Shown in pieces: positions 54,674-62,389 of a DNA stretch of 64,000 bases. The stretch comes from Nocardia rhamnosiphila NBRC 108938 (GTDB lineage Bacteria; Actinomycetota; Actinomycetes; Mycobacteriales; Mycobacteriaceae). A program made the position numbers and the translations under genes. The first letter of the stretch is position 1. Each line of letters starts with the position of its first letter. The stretch is from positions 1-64,000 of the forward strand of contig NZ_JOAJ01000004.1 of NCBI RefSeq assembly GCF_000720425.1, in the 5' to 3' direction. The notes under the pieces are model-generated. The model was not told the origin of the DNA. It made no database searches and worked only from the letters and a program-made list of their open reading frames with translations.

Positions 54674-54997
54674 CTACTCGCCCGCCATCGGCGGCAGCTC
54701 TTTGATGAACGCCGGATCGGAATCGACCTTGCCCAGCTTGGTGGCACCGCCCGGCGAGCCCAGCTCGTCGAAGAAGTCGACATTGGCGTTGACGTACCCG
54801 CTCCACTGATCGGGCGTGTCGTCCTCGTAGAAAATCGCCTCCACCGGGCAGACCGGCTCACACGCACCACAGTCAACGCATTCGTCGGGATGGATGTAGA
54901 GCATGCGGCCGCCCTCGTAGATGCAGTCCACAGGGCATTCTTCGATGCATGCCTTGTCCTTCACGTCAACGCACGGTTCGGCGATGATGTACGTCAC
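54674..54997 (-). CDS. fdxC: Seven-iron ferredoxin (3Fe-4S/4Fe-4S)
   Basis: This is a 107-residue electron carrier. The N-terminal half has CVDVKDKACIEECPVDCIYEG and the second motif is CVDCGACEPVCPVEAIFYED. This cysteine spacing is that of bacterial 7Fe ferredoxins. The GTG start at 54997, with AGGAGCGGGA directly upstream, gives the usual N terminus TYIIAEPC. It is upstream of dapC in the same operon. It probably serves general redox enzymes such as cytochromes P450. Confidence 0.95.
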   Translation of the reverse strand: MTYIIAEPCVDVKDKACIEECPVDCIYEGGRMLYIHPDECVDCGACEPVCPVEAIFYEDDTPDQWSGYVNANVDFFDELGSPGGATKLGKVDSDPAFIKELPPMAGE

Positions 54998-55084
54998 TCC
55001 CGCTCCTAAGTCTTCCTTCTCCGGGTAACTGCGCCCGCACACAAGTATCCCTGGCGCCCCACAGGCTACGCCCGGTGAGCCTGC

Positions 55085-55190
55085 CCTAATACCCGACGCC
55101 GGCTCCGGCGTCGCATGGTCGGAGCTTCGTGGCCCCGGTACTCCACTACTGCGCTCGGTCGCTGCGCGCCTTCACTCGAAGGCCACGCGC
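55085..55190. repeat. Partial copy of the GC-rich repeat, subfamily B
   Basis: A perfect 9-bp hairpin (55094-55102 with 55105-55113) is followed by a stretch that matches 57907-57960 (CCCCGGT-CT-CACT-C-...CGCTC-GTCGCTGCGC-CCTTC-CT). It lies between the fbiC stop and fdxC and looks like a truncated member of the repeat at 57861. The hairpin may also terminate fbiC. Confidence 0.5.
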
Positions 55191-57773
55191 CTAGACGAGT
55201 TCCAGACCTGGGGCTGCCGCACTCCGCCGGGGCGGAACACCGTAGGTGGTGGTGCGTTCCCGGACCGGCCGGCCGATACCCTCGGCGATCTCTGTGAGTT
55301 CGGCCACCGTCTTCGCCGACCCGTGCTGCGAACCCGCCATCCGGGAGATGGTCTCCTCCATGAGGGTACCGCCGAGGTCGTTGGCGCCGCTGCGCAGCAT
55401 TACCCGGGTGCCCGTGGTGCCGAGTTTCACCCAGCTGGTCTGGATGTTGTCGATCCGGCCGTGCAGCATGATCCGGGCCAGGGCGTGCGCGGCGCGGTTG
55501 TCGCGGTTGGTGGGACCCGGGCGGGAGGCGCCGGCCAGGTAGAGCGGGGCGCTCTGGTGCACGAACGGGAGCAGGACGAATTCGGTGAAACCGCCGGTCT
55601 CGTCCTGGATACCGCGCAACACCCGCAGATGCCCGACCCAGTGGCTCGGGTTGTCGACGTGTCCGTACATCATGGTCGAGCTCGACCGGATGCCGACCTG
55701 ATGGGCGGTGGTGACCACATCGATCCAGGCGGAGGCGGGCAATTTGCCTTTGGTGAGCACCCAGCGGACCTCGTCGTCGAGGATCTCGGCGGCCGTACCG
55801 GGGATGGTGCCCAGCCCGGCTTCGCGCAGCGCGGTCAGCCAATCGCGGACGCTTTCACCACCGCGCGAGGCCCCGTTGACGATCTCCATCGGGCTGAAGG
55901 CGTGGACATGCATGGACGGCACCCGTGCCTTCACCGCGCGCACCAGATCGGCATAGCCGGTGACGGGCAGGTCGGGGTCGATACCGCCCTGCATGCAGAC
56001 CTCGGTCGCGCCGTCGACATAGGCTTCCCAGGCCCGGTCGGCGACCTCCTCGGTGCTGAGGGTGAAGGCGTCGGCGTCACCCTTGCGCTGCGCGAACGCG
56101 CAGAACCGGCAGCCCGTGTAGCAGATATTGGTGAAGTTGATATTGCGGTTCACCACGTAGGTGACATCGTCGCCGCAGACATCGCGGCGCAACTGGTCCG
56201 CGAGACCCGCGACGGCTTCCAGATCGGGTCCGTCGGCGGTGGCCAACGCCAGGTACTGGGCATCGGTGAGACCGGCCGGATCCCGTTCCGCGGCACGCAG
56301 CGCGTCCAGTACGTCGGCGTCCAGCCGCTGGGGGGCGGCGGCGAGATCGCGAACCTGCTCGCGGATGGTGTCCCAGTCGCCGAACGCGTTGTCGATATCG
56401 CTGCGGGTATCGGTATTGCGCCCGGTGGTATCGATCTCGGTGTTCAGATCCGTACGACCCGCCGACTCCCAGGACTCGTCGGGTTCCTGCCAGGGCAGAC
56501 CCACCGGGAGCGCGCCGGATTTCGCCAGGCCGGTCTCGGCGTCGGTCAGGGCCGCGACATGCGCGCCGATCCGCGGATCGATCCACGGGTTACCCGCCCG
56601 CACATATTTCGGATGCGCCGACGTGCGTTCCACCAGTTCGAAACCGGCGGCCGCGGTGATCTCGGCCAGAGTGTCCAGGTTGGGCCAGGGCCGCTCGGGA
56701 TTCACATGGTCGGGGGTGACCGGCGAGACGCCGCCCCAATCATCGATCCCGGCTTCCAGCAGGGCCCGGCATTCCGCCCCGGACACCAGGTTCGGCGGCG
56801 CCTGCACCGAGACATCGGGTCCGAGCAGCAGGCGGGTCACCGCGATGGTGGCCAGGAACTCCGTGAAGTCCGCGTCGGGCGCGTGCCGCATGGCGGTGTC
56901 GTCCTTGGCGCGGAAGTTCTGGACGATCACTTCCTGAATATGACCGAACGCCTTGTGCTGCTTGCGGATCGCGGCGATCGTATCGGCCCGTTCGGCCATG
57001 TTCTCGCCGATACCCACCAGGACACCGGTGGTGTAGGGCACCGAGAGCCGGCCCGCGTCGGTGATGGCCCGCAGCCGTACCGCGGGGTCCTTGTCGGGGC
57101 TGCCGTAATGGCAGTTGCCCTTCTCGGTGAACAGCCGGGTCGCGGTGGTCTCGAGCATCATGCCCATCGACTGCGCCACCGGTTTCAGCCGCGAGATCTC
57201 CTCCCACGACATGACGCCGGGGTTGAGATGCGGCAGCAGCCCGGTCTCCTCGAGTACCAGGATCGATACCGCGCGCAGATAGTCGAGGGTGGAATCGTAG
57301 CCACGTTCGTCCAGCCACTGCGCGGCCTCGGGCCAGCGGGCCTCGGGCCGGTCGCCGAGGGTGAACAGCGCTTCCTTACAGCCCAGTTCGGCGCCCCGGC
57401 GCGCGATATCGAGCACCTCGTCGGGTTCCAGGAACATCCCGCGACCCTGTGCCCGTAACTTCCCCGGCACCGTCACAAAAGTGCAGTAGTGGCAGGTATC
57501 GCGGCACAGATGGGTCAGCGGAATGAAGACATTGCGCGAATAGGTGATCGTGGCGGGCCGTCCGGCCGAGGCCAGCCCGGCGTCACGTACCCGGACGGCA
57601 CTGCGGCACAGGTCGGCGAGGTCGTCGCCGCGCGCGTGCAGCAGCACCGTGGCCTCGTCGACATTCAGTGTGACCCCGTCACGTGCCCGGCGCAGCGCCC
57701 GGCGCATGGCGGACGGGGGCGGCACGGGGGTCGGGACGGTCGGTTCGGGTAGTTCGGTCACGCCCTCGATCAT
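55191..57773 (-). CDS. fbiC: FbiC, 7,8-didemethyl-8-hydroxy-5-deazariboflavin (FO) synthase
   Basis: This is an 860-residue fused enzyme making the FO chromophore of coenzyme F420 from tyrosine and a riboflavin precursor. It has two radical-SAM halves. The CofG-like N-terminal half has the cluster motif CRDTCHYC near residue 90. The CofH-like C-terminal half has CYTGCRFC near residue 565. The fused arrangement is typical of actinobacteria. Start ATG 57773 is chosen; GTG 57755 is possible. It implies that the organism makes F420, which is used by the split-barrel type protein at 46122. Confidence 0.95.
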   Translation of the reverse strand: MIEGVTELPEPTVPTPVPPPSAMRRALRRARDGVTLNVDEATVLLHARGDDLADLCRSAVRVRDAGLASAGRPATITYSRNVFIPLTHLCRDTCHYCTFVTVPGKLRAQGRGMFLEPDEVLDIARRGAELGCKEALFTLGDRPEARWPEAAQWLDERGYDSTLDYLRAVSILVLEETGLLPHLNPGVMSWEEISRLKPVAQSMGMMLETTATRLFTEKGNCHYGSPDKDPAVRLRAITDAGRLSVPYTTGVLVGIGENMAERADTIAAIRKQHKAFGHIQEVIVQNFRAKDDTAMRHAPDADFTEFLATIAVTRLLLGPDVSVQAPPNLVSGAECRALLEAGIDDWGGVSPVTPDHVNPERPWPNLDTLAEITAAAGFELVERTSAHPKYVRAGNPWIDPRIGAHVAALTDAETGLAKSGALPVGLPWQEPDESWESAGRTDLNTEIDTTGRNTDTRSDIDNAFGDWDTIREQVRDLAAAPQRLDADVLDALRAAERDPAGLTDAQYLALATADGPDLEAVAGLADQLRRDVCGDDVTYVVNRNINFTNICYTGCRFCAFAQRKGDADAFTLSTEEVADRAWEAYVDGATEVCMQGGIDPDLPVTGYADLVRAVKARVPSMHVHAFSPMEIVNGASRGGESVRDWLTALREAGLGTIPGTAAEILDDEVRWVLTKGKLPASAWIDVVTTAHQVGIRSSSTMMYGHVDNPSHWVGHLRVLRGIQDETGGFTEFVLLPFVHQSAPLYLAGASRPGPTNRDNRAAHALARIMLHGRIDNIQTSWVKLGTTGTRVMLRSGANDLGGTLMEETISRMAGSQHGSAKTVAELTEIAEGIGRPVRERTTTYGVPPRRSAAAPGLELV

Positions 57774-57860
57774 GCGGCACACATCCGGAACTGTCTCCTC
57801 CCAGGTCGTTGAGCGTTCACAACCCCCGTGCCTCTCGGGCTATTCCGTGCAGGTCGGGAC

Positions 57861-57985
57861 TGTGTTCATTTGCCCCGCCTCCGGCGGGGCGGGTCGGGGC
57901 CCTGTGACCCCGGTTCTTCACTCCGCCGCTCAGTCGCTGCGCTCCTTCGCTCTGTCGCTCCAGAACCGGGGGCGGGCCCCGACCA
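57861..57985. repeat. Structured intergenic repeat, subfamily B
   Basis: It begins TGTGTTCATTTG, like the left ends of the other copies, followed by a CCCCGCC/GGCGGGG hairpin. Two nested perfect 10-bp stems then follow: GTCGGGGCCC (57893-57902) with 57974-57983, and CCCCGGTTCT (57908-57917) with 57962-57971. These enclose a CGCTCAGTCGCTGCGCTCC-like loop. The plan equals that of copies 1 and 2 but the sequence differs. Confidence 0.65.
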
Positions 57986-57999
57986 CTGAGGTAGACCAT

Positions 58000-58053
58000 C
58001 CGGAATAGACAAAAGGTGCATGCTGTCCGGAATAGGCAAAAGGTGGATGCTGT
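58000..58053. repeat. Tandem repeat, 2 units of 27 bp
   Basis: The unit starting CCGGAATAG is present at 58000-58026 and 58027-58053 with two mismatches. Its first half (CATCCGGAATAGAC) also equals the last codons and stop region of the PH-domain gene ending at 60449. Confidence 0.8.
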
Positions 58054-58077
58054 CGTGCGCCTCGAGCAGCCTGGGAG

Positions 58078-58122
58078 GTTCACATCACTGTAAGTGCTCA
58101 ACGGTCACCGATCTATGGACAG
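58078..58122 (+). repeat. Promoter-like palindromic module, copy a
   Basis: TCACATCACTGTAAGTGCT followed by CAACGGTCACCGATCTATGG. It is strongly similar to 60887-60929 on the minus strand and to 58231-58273. CACT-GTA-AGTG is the palindromic core. Confidence 0.7.
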
Positions 58123-58230
58123 AGCGGCGGCACACGCTCCGGAACCGGGGGCGGGCCCCCGACCACGGATGTCGACCATCCGGCGGGCCGGAAGGGCAGG
58201 CGGAGAGCATGTGCTCGACAAACCTGGATG

Positions 58231-58273
58231 GCTCACGTCACTTAAGTGCTCCGTGGTCGCCATCTATGGTCGG
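58231..58273 (+). promoter_or_regulatory. Promoter-like palindromic module, copy b, upstream of the PH-domain operon
   Basis: CACTTAAGTG is a perfect 10-bp palindrome in the same context (TCACG..., then CTCCGTGGTCGCCATCTATGG). TATGGT at 58266-58271 fits a -10 hexamer. The module ends 36 bp before the ATG at 58309. Confidence 0.6.
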
Positions 58274-58308
58274 CCGGGCAGCACGTCGAGCCGTGCGACG
58301 ATGAATAT

Positions 58309-58821
58309 ATGTCGCCGGACAGCCCGCCACGCCCACCCGATGTTCTGGCCGATCCGTCGTGGCGGCCCAGTCCGCGCGCGAAGGCACTGTGGACCGTGCA
58401 GATCGTGCTGTCGTGGCTCGGTGTGTTCGCCGTGCTGCTCGGGTGGGTCGTCTTCGACCCCGATCGCCGGACGTGGCAGGCGGCGGTGGCGGTGGTCGCG
58501 GTACTGACGGCCACGCTCACCGCGATCGTGGTGCCCCGCTGGCGGTACCGGGTGCACCGTTGGGAGGTGACCGACGACGCCGTCTACTCCCGATCGGGCT
58601 GGCTGACCCAGGAGAGCCGGGTCGCGCCGATCTCCCGGGTGCAGACCGTGGACACCGAACGCGGCCCGCTGGAACGCATTCTCGACCTGTCGACGGTCAC
58701 GGTGACCACGGCCTCGTCCGCGGGCGCGGTGCACATCAGCCTGCTGGACCGCGCGGTGGCCGAGCAGACAGTGACCCGGTTGACCGAGATCGCGGCGCGT
58801 CACCGCGAGGACGCCACATGA
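58309..58821 (+). CDS. Bacterial PH-domain membrane protein, YdbS-like
   Basis: This is a 170-residue protein. Two hydrophobic helices at about residues 25-75 (TVQIVLSWLGVFAVLLGWVV and AAVAVVAVLTATLTAIVV) precede a bacterial PH (bPH2) domain. That domain shows WRYRVHRWEVTDDAVYSRSGWLTQESRVAPISRVQTVD and the ending HISLLDRAVAEQTVTRLTEIA. It is co-translated with the larger bPH2 gene (ATGA overlap at 58818). YdbS/YdbT pairs in Bacillus protect against certain bacteriocins; the role in actinobacteria is not known. Confidence 0.85.
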   Translation: MSPDSPPRPPDVLADPSWRPSPRAKALWTVQIVLSWLGVFAVLLGWVVFDPDRRTWQAAVAVVAVLTATLTAIVVPRWRYRVHRWEVTDDAVYSRSGWLTQESRVAPISRVQTVDTERGPLERILDLSTVTVTTASSAGAVHISLLDRAVAEQTVTRLTEIAARHREDAT

Positions 58822-60449
58822 CGGGACCGCGTCCGGCGGGCGGGCCCTGCCCGGCCGCCGAGCCGGAGACCCTCGTTCCCGGCGACGACGAGCCGTGGCT
58901 ACGCCTGGATCGCCGGATGCTGCTGGTCCATCCGATTCAGGAGATCGTGAAGTTCCTGCCCGCCGTGATCGGCGCGGTCGTCCTGGGCGTCAGTTCCGGT
59001 AACCCGCTCTACAGCCTGCTGGGCCTGGTATTCGTGGTCCCGTACGCGCTCACCCTGTGGTTCACCACCAGCTACCGGGTCGGACCCACCCATGTCGAAC
59101 TGCGCACCGGTTTGATCCGGCGGAAACGGCTGGCGGTGCCGCGGGCGCGAATCCGATCGGTGGATATCGAGGCCGACCCGCTGCACCGGATCCTGGGCCT
59201 GGCCGTAATCGTGATCGGCACCGGCCAGGAAGCCGAGGCCGGCGACCGATTCAGACTGGACGCACTTGCCGCCGGACAGGTCCGGCCGCTGCGCGCCGAA
59301 CTCCTGGCCCATACCCTGCGTACCACTGCCGGCGATGCCGCTCCCGCCCGCTTCGCCGCCATCGGCCCGGAGACCGGGCCGGAGGTCCCCGCGGCGGAGC
59401 GAGGCACCGAGATCGGCCACTGGCAGCCGGGCTGGGTCCGGTACGCGCCTCTGTCGCTGACCGGTTTCGCGCTCGCCGCCTCGGCCCTCGGCCTGGCCGC
59501 CCAGTTCGGATTCGGCGCCGCCGAGATCGGCATCGGCCACGACACCGTCGACACCGTACGCGGTTTCGGGATCCTGTCGCTGCTACTGACGGGCCTCGCG
59601 GCGCTGCTCGCCCTGGTGGTCGTCGTCAGCGTGGCGGCGTGCGCGCACTACCTCGCCACGTATTACGGACTCCGCGTCACCGATCACGGCAGCACCTTGC
59701 AGATCCGCCGCGGACTGTTCACGCTGCGCCGGATCACCTTCGACACCGCACGATTGCGCGGCGCCACCATCCGCGAACCACTTCTGCTGCGCCTCGCCGG
59801 AGCCGCGCAACTGGAAGCCGTGATGACCGGCGAGAATCCGCGCCAGAAGATCCTGCCGCAATCCCCCCGCGCGGCGGTCGACCGAACGCTGGCCCGGCTG
59901 CCGAGTCCCCACCGGAACGCGACCACCTCCGCGACAACGGCACAACCGGCCGCTCTCGCCGATATCCCGTTGACCCGGCACGGTCCGGCCGCCCGGCGCC
60001 GCCGATATGTCCGGGCCTGCTGGCCTGTTCCGCTCACCGCGGTGGCCCTGCTCCTCCTGACCGCGGCGGACTGGCAGGTCACGGTGTGGTGGTGGCTGCT
60101 GCCGGCCGGCCTGGCGCCGGTCTGCGCGCTGCTCGCCGAGGACCGCTACCGCGGCCTCGGTCACGCGGTCGTCCCCGCCACCGCCGGCTCTCCGACCTGG
60201 CTGGTCGTCCGTTCCGGCTCCCTGGACCGCGAACGCACCTGCCTCGAAGCGCCCGGCATCATCGGCTGGACTGTGCGGCAGACCTTCTGGCAACGCCGAG
60301 CCGGCCTGGCCACGGTGGGCGCCGCCACGGCAGCGGGTAAGAAGCTCTACCTGGTCCAGGACATCCCGCAGGATCGCGCCTGGGCGATATTGGATCGCGT
60401 CGGCGTCGCGGGGCGAGGCCCGGCCACGGACGCCCACCATCCGGAATAG
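58818..60449 (+). CDS. Bacterial PH-domain membrane protein, YdbT-like, multi-domain
   Basis: This is a 543-residue protein with about six membrane helices and three bPH2 units. LWFTTSYRVGPTHVELRTGLIRRKRLAVPRARIRSVDIE is the first, YLATYYGLRVTDHGSTLQIRRGLFTLRRITFDTARLRGATI the second, and a weaker third lies near residue 440 (GSLDRERTCLEAPGIIGWTVRQTFWQRRAG). It overlaps the first PH gene by 4 bp. The last residues (GPATDAHHPE) are encoded by sequence that also occurs, non-coding, at 57975-58010, so the tail may be derived from a repeat. The terminator stem spans the stop codon. Confidence 0.85.
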   Translation: MTGPRPAGGPCPAAEPETLVPGDDEPWLRLDRRMLLVHPIQEIVKFLPAVIGAVVLGVSSGNPLYSLLGLVFVVPYALTLWFTTSYRVGPTHVELRTGLIRRKRLAVPRARIRSVDIEADPLHRILGLAVIVIGTGQEAEAGDRFRLDALAAGQVRPLRAELLAHTLRTTAGDAAPARFAAIGPETGPEVPAAERGTEIGHWQPGWVRYAPLSLTGFALAASALGLAAQFGFGAAEIGIGHDTVDTVRGFGILSLLLTGLAALLALVVVVSVAACAHYLATYYGLRVTDHGSTLQIRRGLFTLRRITFDTARLRGATIREPLLLRLAGAAQLEAVMTGENPRQKILPQSPRAAVDRTLARLPSPHRNATTSATTAQPAALADIPLTRHGPAARRRRYVRACWPVPLTAVALLLLTAADWQVTVWWWLLPAGLAPVCALLAEDRYRGLGHAVVPATAGSPTWLVVRSGSLDRERTCLEAPGIIGWTVRQTFWQRRAGLATVGAATAAGKKLYLVQDIPQDRAWAILDRVGVAGRGPATDAHHPE

Positions 60450-60462
60450 ACGGATGGTGGGC
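60432..60462. terminator. Terminator hairpin spanning the stop codon of the PH-domain gene
   Basis: GCCCACCATCCG (60432-60443) pairs perfectly with CGGATGGTGGGC (60451-60462). The TAG stop codon is in the loop. It lies between convergent genes, so it can end both transcripts. Confidence 0.75.
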
Positions 60463-60484
60463 AGGGAGCCGTAGTACGCCGATG

Positions 60485-60835
60485 TCAGGTCTGGCAGTGG
60501 CAGGTGGCGGACTCCCGCAGGTCGGGTTCGTCGGCTACCACGCGCAGGCCGGGACGGGTGTCCGGACTGGCGTGATCACCCATCCACGACAGCAGAGACC
60601 ACCGGGACAGACCGGACAGGGCCGAGCCGAGACTCAGGAAGGACCCGCTGGAGATCGCCGAGCCGAACGATCCGATGGACCCGATCGACAGCACCGACCC
60701 CACGCTGCCGATGGACAGAATCGAATACGCCGAGCCGATGGACAGGATCGACCCTTCGGAGCGAATCGACAGAATCGACCGTGACGAGCGTCGGCTATGG
60801 ATGCCGGACTTGCGCGAACTTCGGACAGTCGCCAT
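60485..60835 (-). CDS. Small protein with tandem nonapeptide repeats (S-[IV]-L-S-I-G-S-x-x)
   Basis: This is a 116-residue protein of unknown function. A basic, Ser/Arg-rich N terminus (residues 1-19) is followed by seven repeats of nine residues at about 20-82, for example SILSIGSAY, SILSIGSVG and SVLSIGSIG, decaying toward the end. A C-terminal region of about 34 residues ends in CHCQT. The alternation of Ser/Gly with Ile/Leu suggests a beta-rich or solenoid-like fold or a surface/membrane association. The ATG at 60835 is used; the gene is preceded by the promoter-like module found upstream of the PH-domain operon. The plus-strand frame over the same DNA is Asp/Arg-rich shadow. Confidence 0.65.
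   Translation of the reverse strand: MATVRSSRKSGIHSRRSSRSILSIRSEGSILSIGSAYSILSIGSVGSVLSIGSIGSFGSAISSGSFLSLGSALSGLSRWSLLSWMGDHASPDTRPGLRVVADEPDLRESATCHCQT
60590..60778 (-). repeat. Nonapeptide-coding tandem repeat, 7 units of 27 bp
   Basis: The units encode S-[IVF]-[LG]-S-[IL]-[GR]-S-x-x. At the DNA level the units are degenerate: GATCGACAG, GATGGACAG and GAATCGACA variants recur on the plus strand. The protein pattern is therefore better kept than the bases. Confidence 0.65.
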
Positions 60836-61218
60836 CAACCCGGTCTACCACAGCCGGGCGCCACGCGCGGCGTGCGGTTGGCTCGTCCATAGATCGGCAA
60901 CCATTGAGCACTTACAGTGCTGTGAGCCTACCCAGGATGAACAGGGCACACGACCACACGCTTCCCGCGGATATTCGGCCGCTGTGGTCGAGGCCCGCCG
61001 CAGTTCTGCAACAACAAGCAATCGAGCGCATGCGGCGGGCGTCCACAGGAACGGACAGCTATCGCGCCGATAGTGCTGTGAGTCTGCTCAGCCGGGTCGA
61101 GGTGTGTGTCCGCGTACACCTCGCGTCCGAACGGTCGGGCCCGGATCCGGGCCGACCGAGGGCGGGAGGGCTCGGAGTTGCCGAGGTCCGCCCACCGCGC
61201 CGGAGGCGGGGCCGATGG
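60836..61218. other. Intergenic region with promoter-like repeat modules
   Basis: No gene is supported here. It holds the minus-strand promoter-like module at 60887-60929. A partial further copy (AGTGCTGTGAG at 61072-61082, also seen at 60916-60926) lies beside a CTATCG/CGATAG hairpin at 61059-61073. The 3' end of the Ala/Pro-rich gene follows. Confidence 0.5.
60887..60929 (-). promoter_or_regulatory. Promoter-like palindromic module, copy c, upstream of the nonapeptide-repeat gene
   Basis: Read on the minus strand it gives CTCACAGCACTGTAAGTGCT, then CAATGGTTGCCGATCTATGGAC, close to copy a at 58078. AGCACT-GTA-AGTGCT is a perfect inverted repeat. It ends 51 bp before the ATG at 60835 and points toward that gene. 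Confidence 0.6.
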
Positions 61219-62007
61219 TCAGCCGACGGTGAAGAATCCGATGGTCGGCATGAAGGTGCAGCTGCGGGCCTCGGTTTCGGTGGCCTGGGTGGTGAGCCCG
61301 CCGCCGATCACCGCGACGATACGGCCGGTGCCGGTGTTCGCGATGGCCGACAGGGTGGCCGGGCCGTCCGGGTTGATCTTGGCCGCATCGGTCAGCGGCT
61401 GCGAGCCCGCCTCGCCGGTGTCCAGGTTCCGCCACTGCACCGTCATCGGCTGCGCCTGCTCGGCCGTGGGGCGTTCGGTGCCCAGCGCGGTGAACACGAA
61501 ACCGGTCTGGCCGGCGGCGGGTCCGGGCGGCGGCAGTTGCGCCGGGCCGGGCACCGCGAGGGCGGTACCGACCGAATCGCCGGACGGGGCGATGCAACCC
61601 TGGCCGATGGTCGGGTAGAGGAACTGGGCGATCGCGGGCCCGGATTCGGGGATCTCGGGGCCACCGCCGCCACTGCCGTCGAGGAACGTGATGACCCGTT
61701 CCAGCGTGGATTTGATCTGCGGAGGCAGATTCACCGCGGCCAGCAGCGCGCGGGCCTGGGACAGAATGGCCTCCTGCGGGCTGCCCGGCGCGGCGATGTC
61801 CTTGGCCGCCGGAGCCGGTGCGTTGACGATGGCCGGGGCCAGGGCGGCGAGAACGTCGACGGGAACCCCTTCGGGGACCATCGGGACGCTGCTCACCGAC
61901 GCCTCGGTGGCCGGAGCCGCGACGGCCGTCGCGGGCGCCACGAGGGAGGCGCCCGCCGTAATGGCGAGCGCGGACATTGCGATCCGCGATCCTCGGGTGC
62001 GAAGCAC
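61219..62007 (-). CDS. Secreted Ala/Pro-rich protein (Rv1157c-like)
   Basis: This is a 262-residue exported protein of unknown function. A signal peptide is at residues 1-31 (RTRGSRIAMSALAITAGASLVAPATAVAA). An Ala/Pro-rich stretch follows, then a helical part (ILSQARALLAAVNLPPQIKSTLERVITFLDG) and a C-terminal domain with two Cys residues (GQGCIAPSGDSVGTALAVPG and ARSCTFMPTIGFFTVG). These may form a disulphide. The GTG at 62007 is used; ATG 61974 is the alternative. It is divergent from pimE, as in M. tuberculosis. Confidence 0.8.
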   Translation of the reverse strand: MLRTRGSRIAMSALAITAGASLVAPATAVAAPATEASVSSVPMVPEGVPVDVLAALAPAIVNAPAPAAKDIAAPGSPQEAILSQARALLAAVNLPPQIKSTLERVITFLDGSGGGGPEIPESGPAIAQFLYPTIGQGCIAPSGDSVGTALAVPGPAQLPPPGPAAGQTGFVFTALGTERPTAEQAQPMTVQWRNLDTGEAGSQPLTDAAKINPDGPATLSAIANTGTGRIVAVIGGGLTTQATETEARSCTFMPTIGFFTVG

Positions 62008-62389
62008 TGGTCTAGCCGTCCTTACCTCGGGTACATCTGGGCGACGCTGAAAAGCCGTCGTTTCGGGGTCACTCTAAGGACACTGACGCGCGTTGTACAG
62101 CACCGGGGTAGGGATTGCGAGCCCCAATTCGCTGTGCTACTGGACAGTAGCGGGTAACGCGAGTGACCGGTGTGAAAATTGGGTCTTATGTGAACTTGTG
62201 ACTCATCGGTTGCTCGATGGTTACCGGGCCCACTGCGCACTGTTTGCCGCCCACGGCGCAGAGCGCGCGCAAGGCTCGCGTCCGTCCGGAAACCGGTGGG
62301 GTTAATGTATTCCGGGCCGGAAAAACCGGCGACGCGCCCAACAGCACCGGGTCCGGCCGCCGGCCCGGACCGACTCGAAAGCTCGTGTA
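62008..62389. other. Gene-free divergent region between the secreted protein gene and pimE
   Basis: About 380 bp with lower GC content in 62150-62220. No gene is supported; short frames have no motifs. It must carry both promoters. A CCGGCC-rich imperfect inverted repeat occurs at about 62348-62370. Confidence 0.45.

Noticed and set aside
57817..58304. Short frames on both strands through the repeat zone upstream of the PH-domain operon
   Set aside because: They are made of repeat DNA, differ between the duplicated units and lack ribosome-binding sites.
60675..61073. Plus-strand frame with repeated Met-Asp-Arg-Ile-Asp
   Set aside because: It is the complement of the Ser-Ile-Leu-Ser repeat frame. 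The minus-strand reading has a plausible start, an upstream promoter-like module and a more natural composition.
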